A DNA stretch of 48,638 nucleotides from Pseudomonas entomophila (GTDB lineage Bacteria > Pseudomonadota > Gammaproteobacteria > Pseudomonadales > Pseudomonadaceae): positions 1 to 48,638 of the forward strand of contig NZ_JAAMQI010000027.1 in assembly GCF_013523165.1 (NCBI RefSeq), read 5' to 3'. Of the stretch, positions 16,363 to 25,257 are shown piece after piece. Under the pieces are notes generated by a model that saw only the letters and a program-made list of their open reading frames with translations, was not told the DNA's origin and did not search any database. Numbering within the stretch: position 1 is the stretch's first letter; each line of letters starts with the position of its first letter. Both the position numbers and the translations under genes were made by a program.

Positions 16363-17244
16363 TCAGGTGCGGGCAGGGCGTTTGAGCCTGCCGTAGGCCA
16401 GCGCGCCGAACTCGCTGACGAGCATGCCGCCCAGGATCAGCACCGCGCCCAGGATGTTCAGGTCCGTCAGCCGGTCCCCGGCCAGCCAGTAGCCGAACAG
16501 GCCGCTGAACACCGGTTCGAACAACAGGATCAGGGCCACGGCCTGGGGGTGCATGAGCGACTGCGCCTGGGTCTGTACGAAATAGGCCAGCCCCGTGCCG
16601 AGGATGCCGAGCAGCACGAGGATGAGCCAGGTATCGCCGTCGGCAGGGACGCTGAGCTCGCCTGAGGTCGTGCTCCACAGGCCGGACAGCAGCGCCACGG
16701 TCAGCATCTGCAGGCAGGCGAAGGCCAGGGGTGTGCCGGAGAAGGGCAGCTTGGCCAGCATGACGATGTGCCCGGCGAAGAACAGCGCGCAGCAGAGGAT
16801 CAGCGCATCGCCCAGGTGCAGGGCGAAATCCGTCAGGCTGAGCAGGCCCAACCCGGCCAGCGCCACCGCCGCGCCGAGCCACTGCGGCCCGGTCAGGCGG
16901 TCGCGGTAGAGGAAGAACAGCAGAATGGGCGTGAACACCACCGACAGGCCGGTGATGAACCCGGCGTTGGAGGGCGTCGTCAGGCCGATGCCGCTGGTCT
17001 GGAAGGCGAAGGCGACGAACAGCATGACGCCCGCGGCGATGCCCGACAGCACATCCCGGCGTGTCAGTCGCTTCAGGGAGGCATAGGCCATCGGCGCGAG
17101 GAACAGCGTGGCAATGGTGAAGATCCACGTGTTGAGCGCGGAGGCGGTCATGCCGTGCAGGCTCTGCTGCTTGGCCACGAAGCTCCAGCCCCAGACGGCG
17201 GTGATGGCGATCATGGCCAGGGACCAGAAGGGTTTCGAGTTCAC
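16363..17244 (-). CDS. EamA-family (DMT) transporter
   Basis: A 293-residue inner-membrane protein with ten predicted helices in two EamA repeats (LAMIAITAVWGWSFVAKQQS at the start, GIGLTTPSNAGFITGLSVVF after the fourth helix, EPVFSGLFGYWLAGDRLT near the end). The likely role is drug/metabolite export with unknown substrate. The GTG at 17244 is chosen because GGAG lies exactly 6 bases upstream (CTGGAGCCTGCCGTG); the frame stays open further upstream without homology. Confidence 0.9.
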   Translation of the reverse strand: MNSKPFWSLAMIAITAVWGWSFVAKQQSLHGMTASALNTWIFTIATLFLAPMAYASLKRLTRRDVLSGIAAGVMLFVAFAFQTSGIGLTTPSNAGFITGLSVVFTPILLFFLYRDRLTGPQWLGAAVALAGLGLLSLTDFALHLGDALILCCALFFAGHIVMLAKLPFSGTPLAFACLQMLTVALLSGLWSTTSGELSVPADGDTWLILVLLGILGTGLAYFVQTQAQSLMHPQAVALILLFEPVFSGLFGYWLAGDRLTDLNILGAVLILGGMLVSEFGALAYGRLKRPART

Positions 17245-17385
17245 GGCAGGCTCCAGAGGGGCAGGGCAGGTTGAGAAGGGAACGAGGTGCTTCCTTCTAG
17301 CGTCCGGTGGCGAGATTGTCCAGGGGTTGCAGTCCCGCCCCGGCCGTTGTCTTTCGTCCAGCGCTACCACAGTGAGTGGCTTTAT

Positions 17386-17730
17386 GGACCCTGCGGGCCC
17401 AATCGCGGCACGGGGGCGCTCCTACAGGAATCACGTCAGTCTGAATCATTGGCTTGGCACGACAGGCGGCACGCGCGCCTCTGTCCTGCGCTACCGCGGT
17501 GATTGACTTTATGGGCCTTTCAGGCCCAATCGCGGCACAGGGGCCGCCCCTACACCCGTAGCGCCAACGCGGTGATTCGGAACAGCGCCACACTTCTTCT
17601 GGATCGGCCCTGCCAGGACGCCGGACCGTCCGCGATTGGGCCTGAACCCGTAGCGCCAATGCGGTGATTCAGAACAGCGCCACACTCCCGTAGGAGCGGC
17701 CCCTGTGCCGCGATTGGGCCCGCAGGGCCC
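17386..17730. repeat. Cluster of three REP elements in mixed orientation
   Basis: Two minus-oriented copies (about 17386-17427 and 17513-17553, each a GGCCC-type hairpin then CCGCTCCTACAG-like) and one plus-oriented copy (17687-17730) fill the 520-base gap between the EamA and SLAC1-type genes. A decayed fragment (CGCGATTGGGCC near 17631) lies between them. The first two copies are preceded by similar 30-base sequences (GCGCTACC.C.GTGA.TG.CTTTATGG), so the cluster grew partly by duplication. Confidence 0.8.
17554..17686 (+). repeat. 41-bp direct repeat inside the REP cluster
   Basis: The sequence starting ACCCGTAGCGCCAA and ending AACAGCGCCACACT occurs at 17554-17594 and again at 17646-17686 with 2 mismatches in 41 bases. 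The copies are 92 bases apart, each flanked by REP-derived sequence, indicating a recent local tandem duplication. Confidence 0.85.
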
Positions 17731-17767
17731 ACAATTCAGCCCTGCCGGCTCAGCCTCATGTTGCCAC

Positions 17768-18919
17768 TCACCGCACCACCAGACACGGCGCATGAAACAA
17801 CTCCCCTCGATACGCCCCCACTGCCGTGCGCATCGCCACCCACGCCCAGGCCACCCCCACGACCACCACCAACCCACTCCCCATCGCCTCGAACACCGCC
17901 ATCCGCAACACGCTACCCAACTTCAAGGTCGCTGCCGCGTACACCCCCAGCGGGAACACGAACGCCCACCAGCCCAGATTGAACGACATCCCCAACACCA
18001 CATGGCGCGCGGTGATCGCCACCGCCAGCAACAACCACCACACCCCCAACCCCCACAACAGCATTCCTCCAATCGCTCCCACCACGGCCGCTGTCATACC
18101 GATCTCGCCCAACCCGTTGGCCGCGAAGACCGTCGGTGCCGCGCTGCCCAGCACCAGCATCCCCAACGCTCCCGTACCGATCGGACCGAGCGACAGCCAG
18201 ATCGACGCCGCCAGTGCCTGCGGTGGCAGCCTGTGCACCACCAAGCGTAACAACAGCACCACCAGCAGGCTCAGCGCGACCGGCACCGAATACGCCCACA
18301 GCACGTAGCACAGCACCAGCATGTGCAACTGTGCAGGCGCCTGCGCCACGTGCGGGACGATGAGCCCACCCGTGACGGCCGCCACTTCGGCCGTCACCAC
18401 CGGCAATAACCAGACCGCCGTCATCTGCTCCAGACTGTGCCGCTGGCGCGTGACCATCAGAAACGGCACCCACACCCCGCAGGCCATCGCCAACGCGACA
18501 TCCAGCCACCAGAGGGCCTGCGCCCATGGCACGACGCCGCTTCCCCAGGCGGGCAGGCCGTACTGCAGCAGGCCATTGATCAAGGTCGCCAGGGCCATCG
18601 GGATCGTCCCGAGAAACATCAAGGCGGTTGGGTGCTCGACGATGCGCCTGGCTTCCTCGAAGAACAGCACCCAGCGCGCCAGGTACAGCCCGCTGAACAC
18701 GACGAACAGCGCCGCACTGAACTGCCAGAGCCCATTGCCCAGGTGCGACAGCGAAGCCCCCGCCCCAGGCAGCTGCCCCAGCAACAACGCCAGAATGCCC
18801 GTGCCCATGACCACCGAGAACCATTGCGGCGTGAACTGCCGCACCACTTCCAGCCAGCCCGACAGAGCGGACAGCGGTCGTGGGAAAGGCGTACGCAAGC
18901 GTGGGCCGAAATACTGCAC
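17768..18919 (-). CDS. SLAC1/TDT-family anion or dicarboxylate transporter
   Basis: A 383-residue membrane protein with ten predicted helices of the tellurite-resistance/dicarboxylate transporter (TDT, TehA/SLAC1) family; the hallmark FTPQWFSVVMGTGILALLL is near residue 30. Family members move malate, sulfite or other anions; divergent LysR-paired members are often sulfite exporters (family knowledge, not shown here). The GTG at 18919 is preferred because GGAGG lies 5 bases upstream; the frame is open a further 28 codons to 19003 without a ribosome site. It is divergently transcribed from the LysR gene at 19027. Confidence 0.88.
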   Translation of the reverse strand: MQYFGPRLRTPFPRPLSALSGWLEVVRQFTPQWFSVVMGTGILALLLGQLPGAGASLSHLGNGLWQFSAALFVVFSGLYLARWVLFFEEARRIVEHPTALMFLGTIPMALATLINGLLQYGLPAWGSGVVPWAQALWWLDVALAMACGVWVPFLMVTRQRHSLEQMTAVWLLPVVTAEVAAVTGGLIVPHVAQAPAQLHMLVLCYVLWAYSVPVALSLLVVLLLRLVVHRLPPQALAASIWLSLGPIGTGALGMLVLGSAAPTVFAANGLGEIGMTAAVVGAIGGMLLWGLGVWWLLLAVAITARHVVLGMSFNLGWWAFVFPLGVYAAATLKLGSVLRMAVFEAMGSGLVVVVGVAWAWVAMRTAVGAYRGELFHAPCLVVR

Positions 18920-19026
18920 AGTGCCCTCCGGGGCGTCGAGTAGATGACGCTGGCAGCATGACGAGCTGGCATCAACCGGTAAAACGCGTAATCTGTTTAT
19001 CACTTACCTATTTTGCAGTTAGATCA
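18920..19026. promoter_or_regulatory. Divergent promoter region, TDT transporter / LysR regulator
   Basis: The 107 bases between the two start codons become AT-rich near 18990-19020 (ATCTGTTTATCACTTACCTATTTT split across the region), suitable for overlapping promoters and a LysR binding site. No single T-N11-A site stands out, so the operator is not placed more precisely. Confidence 0.45.
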
Positions 19027-19926
19027 ATGCGCCTTACCTTGCGTCAACTCGACATCTTCAAGGCCATTGCCCAGCATGGCTCGACCGTGAATGCCAGCGC
19101 GGCCCTGTCGCTCTCCCAATCAGCCACCAGTTCAGCGCTCCAGGAGCTGGAAAGCGCACTCGACGTGCGCCTGTTCGACCGTGTCGGCAAGCGTCTGGTC
19201 CTCAACGCCAATGGCCACGCCTTGCTGCCCCAGGCCGTGCGCCTGCTGGGGGCGGCTGCGCAGATCGAGGACGGGTTCGAGGGCAGCGATCAGGCCACGC
19301 GCCTCACGGTCGGCTGCAGCACTACCATCGGCAGCTACCTCATGCCGATCCTGATGGAGACGCTCGCCCGGCATCACCCCAGCCTGCGCATCGACGTGGT
19401 CATCGGCAACAGTGCAGACATCGCCCGCCAGGCCGCCCAGCTGTGCATCGACATCGGCCTGATCGAAGGCCCTTGCCACCTGCCTGAGCTGACCGTGCGC
19501 CCTTGGTTCGAAGACGAGCTGGTGATCATCGCCGCCGTTGACGCCCCCCTGGCGCAAGGTCATCCGGTCACGCGCCAGGCCTTGCGCACCGCACCCTGGC
19601 TGATGCGCGAGGCCGGCTCAGGCACCGCCGAAGAAGTCGCCCACCGGCTGATGCCTCACCTGGGTCATCTGGAAGACACCCGCCGCATCGGCAGCTCCGA
19701 AGCGATCAAGCGCATGGTCGCCGCCGGTCTCGGGATCAGTTGCTTGTCGTACTGGGTGGTGAGTGATCTGATCGCTCAAGGGCAGTTGACTGTCCTCGCT
19801 CATGACCTCCCGGCGCAGACGCGCCAGCTGCATGTCGTGCACCACCGGGACAAGTTTCTGTCGCGCGCCCTGGACGACTTCCAGCACACGCTGGACGCCT
19901 TCGCCTTCGCCCAGGGGCAGCACTGA
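19027..19926 (+). CDS. LysR-family transcriptional regulator
   Basis: A 299-residue protein with an N-terminal winged helix-turn-helix (MRLTLRQLDIFKAIAQHGST ... ALSLSQSATSSALQELESAL) and a type-2 periplasmic-binding-like effector domain (from about residue 90, LTVGCSTTIGSYLMPILM). It resembles CysL/CbbR-like regulators that respond to small anions or cofactors. Its divergent position suggests that it controls the neighbouring TDT transporter gene. The ATG at 19027 begins the canonical LysR N-terminus; the frame is open upstream through the promoter region. Confidence 0.92.
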   Translation: MRLTLRQLDIFKAIAQHGSTVNASAALSLSQSATSSALQELESALDVRLFDRVGKRLVLNANGHALLPQAVRLLGAAAQIEDGFEGSDQATRLTVGCSTTIGSYLMPILMETLARHHPSLRIDVVIGNSADIARQAAQLCIDIGLIEGPCHLPELTVRPWFEDELVIIAAVDAPLAQGHPVTRQALRTAPWLMREAGSGTAEEVAHRLMPHLGHLEDTRRIGSSEAIKRMVAAGLGISCLSYWVVSDLIAQGQLTVLAHDLPAQTRQLHVVHHRDKFLSRALDDFQHTLDAFAFAQGQH

Positions 19927-19935
19927 CGCCTGGCG

Positions 19936-21108
19936 CTAGTCAGCAGAGGGCGTGTCGGACGCCACCAGCAGACGCTCCAAGGCCGTCAGGCGCGCCTCGC
20001 TGACGATGTCGTAGGTGCCGCCACTGCTCTGCCGATAGACCTCGCGCGCCTTGCGCACCCGCTCCAGCAAAGGCACCACCACCCCCGAGGCCATCTCGAG
20101 AAAGTCATTGAGGTCGGCCCGCGTCTGCGGAATCTTGTAGCCCTTGGCCGTGCTGGTGATGATCACGTTGGCGTCACGCAGCTTGGCGATGCCGTTGGAG
20201 CGGATCTTGTGCTCGGACACGTCGCCGAACCCCCGGTCATGCAGGTAGGCGAGGATGTCGGCCGTGGGGAGGTAGTCCTGGGTAACGAATTCGCTCTGGA
20301 ACCTCAGGTAATCGAGAATGGCCAGCTGCAGCCGCATGTCCTCGTCCGGGTGCTCGCCGGCCTGCTCGATGAAGCGATCGGCCTGGCGCAACGCTTCCTG
20401 GTGCACCTGATAGTCGGCGTATTGCGCCTCGTCCATGGGCGGTGGCAAAAGTGAGGTGAACGCAGGCGGCCACTCCAGCATGCCCAAGGTGCGGGCCTGC
20501 AACAGCGTCTCATAGGCGTTCCGGACCATTGGCTTGGCCTTGCCGCCATGCACCTCGCTCACGGCGTTTGCCAGCCCCTGCGCGATGTGAAGCAGGGCCT
20601 CGTCCTCACGGGCGCGCACCTGGAACATCTGCTCGTCGCCGAACAGATCATCGGCGTAGCGTGCCTGTATCAGCCCTTGCAGGCGCTCGCGGAGCGTCAC
20701 GTCACCGTCTGCGTCCACGGTGACTTGCACATCACGCAGGTCTCGGAACAGGCGGGCATGCAACAGCCCGCCGACATGCTCGGTGAACGAGGTTTTCAGT
20801 TGCAGGCCGCCGTCCCGGTGGATGCGCGCCTTGTCCACGACGATGACGTGCAGCTTCACCGGCCATCGAGCGACCTCGGTCAGCCACTCGGCATGCTGGC
20901 TGGCCTGGGCTGCGCGGCGCTTGCCAGGCGTCAGGTCGGCGAGGTGGACCCGCTGTCGGCTCAGGTGCTCGGCGTGCTGGCGAACCGTGTGCAGGTGCGT
21001 GGCGCTGACCAGGAGCGTGCAGAACACCAGGCGACCTGAACCCGGTGCTGTTGCAGAGGTCAAGTTCCGGTCACCTGACTCGCTCAGGTAGGCATGCGTG
21101 GTCGTCAA
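19936..21108 (-). CDS. DUF3800-domain protein with C-terminal extension
   Basis: A 390-residue protein. The N-terminal half fits DUF3800, an RNase H-like fold: the first motif reads AYLSESGDRN where the family usually has (Y/F)xDESGD, followed by core strands (LVFCTLLVSA, KLHVIVVDKARI, VQVTVDADGD) and the helical ALLHIAQGLANAVSE. The first acidic residue of the motif is replaced by Ser. The C-terminal half (about 210-390) is helical with a possible winged-helix segment (SEHKIRSNGIAKLRDANVII) and is unknown to me. It likely starts at a TTG (21108), 5 bases after GGAGG. DUF3800 proteins are often found in mobile or defence contexts; no partner is visible here. Confidence 0.7.
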   Translation of the reverse strand: MTTTHAYLSESGDRNLTSATAPGSGRLVFCTLLVSATHLHTVRQHAEHLSRQRVHLADLTPGKRRAAQASQHAEWLTEVARWPVKLHVIVVDKARIHRDGGLQLKTSFTEHVGGLLHARLFRDLRDVQVTVDADGDVTLRERLQGLIQARYADDLFGDEQMFQVRAREDEALLHIAQGLANAVSEVHGGKAKPMVRNAYETLLQARTLGMLEWPPAFTSLLPPPMDEAQYADYQVHQEALRQADRFIEQAGEHPDEDMRLQLAILDYLRFQSEFVTQDYLPTADILAYLHDRGFGDVSEHKIRSNGIAKLRDANVIITSTAKGYKIPQTRADLNDFLEMASGVVVPLLERVRKAREVYRQSSGGTYDIVSEARLTALERLLVASDTPSAD

Positions 21109-21368
21109 GTCAGCCTCCGTTACACAGTGCGCAGGGTGTGCTATCAGCGTAGCAATATCGGGCAGCTTACAGCGTGGCGTTGGAAGCGTGCGGTCGATCA
21201 CACTTGGGCATGGAGGTGCAGGCCACGCGGTTGTTGCCTTGGTCGGCAGGTGACAAAATGATGCGTGGAGCATCGGCAGTAGGCCTGAACAATGGAGTCA
21301 GGCCTTCAGATGCTCTAAGCACGGCAAGCCGTGTTTTCGATCAGTCAAGGACTATAGGGAATTTTCAA

Positions 21369-21794
21369 ATGAGCGTCGCCGAAGCCAGCAAGGATATTTC
21401 TCAGCACAAGCCCAAATGGCAAGAGCGGTTTGCGTTTTTCGATGCGCATGGGGCGCCCAGTTCGCCCGAGTACAAGGCAGCGCTCAAGCAGCAGCCGTTC
21501 AAGAAGAAGCTGCTGATCAACATGAACTTCATTGCGTTGTTCTTTGGCCCTATCTACCTGTTCGTACTGGGCTTGTGGAAAAAGAACCTGGCGTTGCTGG
21601 GCATCATCATCGGGGCAGGCTTGGTGATTGACGTGCTCTTTGCCTTGCTCGGCATGGAAACGCCGCGTGCCATCAACACCGGGTTTGGTGTGGCAACCAA
21701 CCTGCTGTATGGCTTGAGTGCGAACTATGCCTACTACCTGAAAGAGCGTAAGGGCGAGCAGGGCTGGAACCCGTTCAAGGGCATGCGCTGGTAA
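21369..21794 (+). CDS. DUF2628 membrane protein
   Basis: A 141-residue protein with a soluble N-terminal region of about 50 residues and then the DUF2628 segment with the sequence FIALFFGPIYLFVLGLWKKN, a further hydrophobic pair and the C-terminal NYAYYLKERKGEQGWNPF. It is an inner-membrane protein of unknown function. The ATG at 21369 follows AGGGA at about 8 bases. The preceding 260 bases hold no other recognised gene. Confidence 0.85.
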   Translation: MSVAEASKDISQHKPKWQERFAFFDAHGAPSSPEYKAALKQQPFKKKLLINMNFIALFFGPIYLFVLGLWKKNLALLGIIIGAGLVIDVLFALLGMETPRAINTGFGVATNLLYGLSANYAYYLKERKGEQGWNPFKGMRW

Positions 21795-21806
21795 TGCGCT
21801 CAAGGG

Positions 21807-21839
21807 CTGCTCACGTCATGCACACGCCTGCGTGAGCAG
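21807..21839 (+). terminator. Hairpin after the DUF2628 gene
   Basis: A 9-bp perfect stem CTGCTCACG/CGTGAGCAG with a 15-base loop lies 13 bases after the stop at 21794. No T run follows, so this may be a weak or Rho-assisted terminator. Confidence 0.45.
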
Positions 21840-21898
21840 TCCTTGGCTCTGGCAGTGATGAAGCGGCTGCGGACAAGGTCGCCTTGGTCAGTGATCGT

Positions 21899-22027
21899 CT
21901 ACTTCTTTTCGGGTTTGCTCGGTTTCAAATCAGGGTTGTTACCTTGCGTCTCTTTATTGTCATGACGCCGCTTGTCGACTTCACCGGTTGATTTGGCGGT
22001 AGGTTTTGGGCCGGGTTTGAGTGCCAT
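21899..22027 (-). CDS. Small basic protein of 42 residues
   Basis: A very short Lys/Pro-rich hydrophilic protein starting MALKPGPKPTAKSTGEVDKR and ending in SKPEKK. GAGGA lies 7 bases before the ATG. The lack of hydrophobic residues suggests a disordered nucleic-acid- or stress-related peptide; small proteins of this style are common in Pseudomonas. Function is unknown. It converges on the DUF2628 gene. Confidence 0.65.
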   Translation of the reverse strand: MALKPGPKPTAKSTGEVDKRRHDNKETQGNNPDLKPSKPEKK

Positions 22028-22141
22028 GGGGTCGTCCTCGTGCTCGTGTGAAGATCAAGGGTGTCCAGTGAGCGTAGACAGTTGATGGGCGCTTTCAAGT
22101 GGTGAAAAGAAACGCCCTTGCAGACGCAAGCCCTTGTCATC

Positions 22142-22285
22142 TCACGTCTGGCTCATCTCCTCGATCTTGCGCGGGCCCTCCCCAGGACCACGCCCCGCCA
22201 ACCCGGACTCCCGCAACACCGTCAGCAGGTAGTCGAAGAGATCCCCCTGCGTGGCCGGCTCCATCTGTCGGACCCTGCAGGTCAT
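22142..22285 (-). pseudogene. 3' remnant of a gene, 47 residues, at the start of the accessory region
   Basis: The minus strand reads a short open frame ending EGPRKIEEMSQT and stop at 22142. An ATG exists at 22285, but the product looks like a C-terminal tail rather than a whole protein. The DNA around its stop matches the 3' end of the partial gene at the right edge of the window (20 of 26 bases, 22141-22166 against 48591-48616), with the stop codon in the same frame. I infer a remnant or paralogous tail; the parent gene is not recognised. Confidence 0.4.
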
Positions 22286-22304
22286 GTCCTGACGTCCCTC
22301 GGCG

Positions 22305-22409
22305 CTAAACGATCAGGTAACCACCTGGCAGACGCACCTGACCCAGCGCGCGCTTCAAGCGGGGCGAGAGCCGTCCTCTTGGCTGATCGGGTATCCGCTT
22401 GATGTTCAT
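22305..22409 (-). CDS. Possible 34-residue peptide overlapping the MFS stop codon
   Basis: ATG at 22409 overlaps the TGA of the upstream MFS gene as ATGA, a layout typical of translational coupling. The product is basic (DQPRGRLSPRLKRALGQVRL, ending GGYLIV). It could be a real small protein, or the 5' stub of a gene cut off when the region rearranged, since an unrelated gene tail follows directly. No homology is recognised. Confidence 0.3.
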   Translation of the reverse strand: MNIKRIPDQPRGRLSPRLKRALGQVRLPGGYLIV

Positions 22410-23617
22410 GAGCTCACATGCAGGGTCTTCGCTTTTTGTTGAGCTGCATGTCGCCTCTGCAGCTGTGTCAGCGCCAGGCATCCCAAGCACGCAATGATCG
22501 TGGCCAGGGAGGTAATTCCGGCATTGAGCCCGAAATAGTCAATCAGGTACCCAGTCAGAACAGGGATAGCGCCAGCAGGGACGTAGCCCCCCATGTTGAA
22601 CACTGCATTTGCCTCAGCCCTACGTTCGCTCTGAACGTTGTCTGCGATCAGTGTCAGACCTCCCAGTTGCCCCAACCCCTGGCCTGCGCCGGCAAGCAGC
22701 GCCGAGGCGATCAACCAAACCACCGATCCCAGCTCCAGCGCAATCCAGACGCTGACCATTGATGAAATCGTCGCTACGCCACTGAGCGTAAAGACGGTGC
22801 GATAGCCATGACGCTTCGCTGCGAATTGAACACCCACGGCTACGACGAACATCGAGAAGGCCATGCAGCCGGTGATCAGTGGGCTGTTCACACCCATGAA
22901 CGTAGCGATCAGTTTCGGACCCAGCGACAGGATGAACGACGTCGAGGTAATGCCGGGGCCGAAGAATGCGATGCCTAGCAGTACGATGCCGAGGCTTCTT
23001 TTCGGCACGGTGGGCAGGCGTGGTTTGAACGAGCCAGTCCCCAGCTTGCGGTTTTTCTGGATCATCAGTGCGAACAGTGCCAGGCACAGCAGAGCAATTT
23101 CAATCCGAAAGACGGCGTGAACAGGCGTGGTGAGGTACTGGGCGACGACACCTGCCAGCAGCGGGCCGGTGCCTGCGCCGAACACCATGGCAACGGAAGC
23201 CATCAGCGAAGCGAAGTGCTTACGGTGTGGCTGGGCATGTTCGACCACGTTGGCCATGCCTCCGGAGACCACCAGCCCGACGGAGACTCCCGTGAGGAAG
23301 CGAGCGAGCATGAGCGTGCCGATGCTTGCAGCCTGGTCGAACAGGATGGCCGCGATGATTGCCAAGCCGATACAGGGTACCAGCAGCGCTTTGCGCCCGA
23401 AGTGATCAGACAGTTGTCCGGCTACCGTCAGGGTGAGAAGGAGGCCAACGATATAGCAGGCAAAAATCACAGTCAGTGTGCCTGAGGTAAAACCCAGGGT
23501 CTGCTGCCAGATGCTGTAGAGGGGCGTAGCGGCGTTCGACAGAATGAAGATTGCGGTAACGATCCAGGCTGTTCGATACACAGCAAGCGTCCCCTGCTGA
23601 GGCGTAGTGCTGCTCAT
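22406..23617 (-). CDS. MFS transporter
   Basis: A 403-residue major facilitator with 12 predicted helices. The N-terminal half shows WIVTAIFILSNAATPLYSIW and the loop-2 motif GQLSDHFGRKALL, and the second half contains LALFALMIQKNRK and a GAGQGLGQLGGL segment. It is likely a drug/metabolite efflux pump; the substrate is unknown. It lies downstream of a LysR gene on the same strand. Codon usage is less GC-biased than in the core genes to its left. Confidence 0.88.
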   Translation of the reverse strand: MSSTTPQQGTLAVYRTAWIVTAIFILSNAATPLYSIWQQTLGFTSGTLTVIFACYIVGLLLTLTVAGQLSDHFGRKALLVPCIGLAIIAAILFDQAASIGTLMLARFLTGVSVGLVVSGGMANVVEHAQPHRKHFASLMASVAMVFGAGTGPLLAGVVAQYLTTPVHAVFRIEIALLCLALFALMIQKNRKLGTGSFKPRLPTVPKRSLGIVLLGIAFFGPGITSTSFILSLGPKLIATFMGVNSPLITGCMAFSMFVVAVGVQFAAKRHGYRTVFTLSGVATISSMVSVWIALELGSVVWLIASALLAGAGQGLGQLGGLTLIADNVQSERRAEANAVFNMGGYVPAGAIPVLTGYLIDYFGLNAGITSLATIIACLGCLALTQLQRRHAAQQKAKTLHVSS

Positions 23618-23711
23618 GAGTGTGATCTCTCTGGTAACGGGTTCAGGCCAGAGTAATCAGAGAAGGCCTGTGAACCCATTCCCAGGAAACGCAAGTGAGG
23701 TGTGAAAAAAT

Positions 23712-24569
23712 TCACAGGGGTCGGGTTTTTGCCAAGCCCTCTATGAGGAAGTCCAGCACCACACGGATCTTTACAGAACTGCGCAGATCCTCATGGAAGG
23801 CGAGCCAGACGGGAAGCTCAAGGGGAGAACACTCCATGTCCGCCTTGACCAGCTCGTATTCTGAGGCCAAGAAATCGGGCAAGTAGACGACGCCAGCGCC
23901 GCCCGCTGCAGCGAGCGCCTGGATCCGCAAATCGTTGCTGGTCACCGAAAGCCGCCTGCCTTGAAGGTTGTCCATCAGCCAGCGCTGCTGGGTGGATTGA
24001 CCCATGCTGCGGTCATAGCCGATGAATTCATACTCAGCCGTCGTTCGCTTGGCCAGGTAGGCCTCACTCGCGTAAGGGAAGAAACACAGAGTGCCCAAGC
24101 TCCTGGCCACTACGCTTTGTTCTTCTGGCCGAATGAAGGTGATGGCGATATCGGTCTCTTTCCTCGCCAGAGAAGCTGTGGACTTGGCTCCTACTAACCT
24201 GAGTTGCAGAAGGGGGTGGCGTTCGCGTAGCGCTCCGAGTCTACGAGCGACCAGGGTGCCTAGATACGCTGGAGGGGCAGAGAGAGTGACTTCCCCTTCG
24301 ACACGGCTTTCTTCACCCTCGATGAACCGCTCGAGTGCGAATGAGGCCGACTCCATGAGCGCTGCATACTCGCCCACCCGCAGGCCGTCCTCGGTGAGCT
24401 CATAAAGCCGGCTTCTGCGGTCGACCAGTTTCATGTTCAATGAGGCCTCAAGCGCGGAGATCCTGCGCGCCACAGTGGCGTGCTCCACGCCTAAAGACCG
24501 AGCAGCTGCGGCCAGCGATCCCTCGCGAACGAAAGCGTTGAAATATCGAAGGCTGTCCCAGTCAAACAT
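23712..24569 (-). CDS. LysR-family transcriptional regulator
   Basis: A 285-residue regulator. The N-terminal helix-turn-helix (MFDWDSLRYFNAFVREGSLA ... VEHATVARRISALEASL) is typical of the subgroup that includes many Pseudomonas regulators of efflux genes. The effector domain runs from about residue 90. It is in the same orientation as the downstream MFS gene (95-base gap) and upstream isochorismatase pseudogene, so it may control these genes and itself. Its start has no strong ribosome site. Confidence 0.9.
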   Translation of the reverse strand: MFDWDSLRYFNAFVREGSLAAAARSLGVEHATVARRISALEASLNMKLVDRRSRLYELTEDGLRVGEYAALMESASFALERFIEGEESRVEGEVTLSAPPAYLGTLVARRLGALRERHPLLQLRLVGAKSTASLARKETDIAITFIRPEEQSVVARSLGTLCFFPYASEAYLAKRTTAEYEFIGYDRSMGQSTQQRWLMDNLQGRRLSVTSNDLRIQALAAAGGAGVVYLPDFLASEYELVKADMECSPLELPVWLAFHEDLRSSVKIRVVLDFLIEGLAKTRPL

Positions 24570-24636
24570 GTTGGCTCGTCAGATAGCTGTAGGGGTGCCG
24601 CGCCATCCTAGCGTGCCCGACGGAATCGGGCACTTG

Positions 24637-25227
24637 CTACCGCATCAGGGGGCTGTCGCTGTCGCATAGGCTGAGCTGTGCGACCACATCGTCGGATGAC
24701 ATGACGTGGGCATAGTCGGCGCCCAGTATGGCCAAGGTAAGCTCATGAACGGTTGAGGCGTCCCAGCGCATTCCTTGTGGCCCGATGACGGGTACAGCAG
24801 TCGTGGCGTCCGCAGGAAGAATAATGTCGTACCCAAGCGCTTTCCCGGCTCGAATGGTGGCATCCATGCTGTTATGAACGACAACGCCGGTCAAGACAAT
24901 GCGTTTGACTTGCATGCTTTTGAGAAGGGCATCCAATGGGGTTCCTATGAATGCGCAGTTCTCATGCTTGATGATGACAACCTCGCCCTCTACGGGAGCC
25001 ACTTCCTTCTTGATCCCATTCCAGGGACCATGAACGTGATAGCTGGAGGTGGGGTTCCGTTCATCATGCTTTACGTGAAGGACAGGCCAACCATTCGATC
25101 ACCAGTGCCGCAGCAGGCGCTGGATGACGGACACATAATCGGGGTGGCTTTTATCAGCCCACACAGGCTGATCGATAGCATCCTGAACATCGAGAATAAT
25201 CAGGGGAATGCTAGACGTATCCCTCAT
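24637..25227 (-). pseudogene. Isochorismatase-family cysteine hydrolase broken by one in-frame TGA
   Basis: The minus strand encodes a 196-codon hydrolase in one frame, starting MRDTSSIPLIILDVQDAIDQ at 25227 with GGAG upstream. The family's Asp (ILDVQDA), Lys (IIKHENCAF) and neighbouring VLTGVVVHNSMDATIR can be read, but the usual catalytic Cys position there is Val-His-Asn-like, so activity would be doubtful even without the stop. A single TGA at 25099-25101 follows LLRHW and interrupts the frame, which continues intact with SNGWPVLHVKHDERNP. The stop is one C-to-T change from CGA (Arg). No other lesion is seen. Confidence 0.85.
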
Positions 25228-25257
25228 AGGGGGCGTCTCCTTACGATGGGCGCTTAG

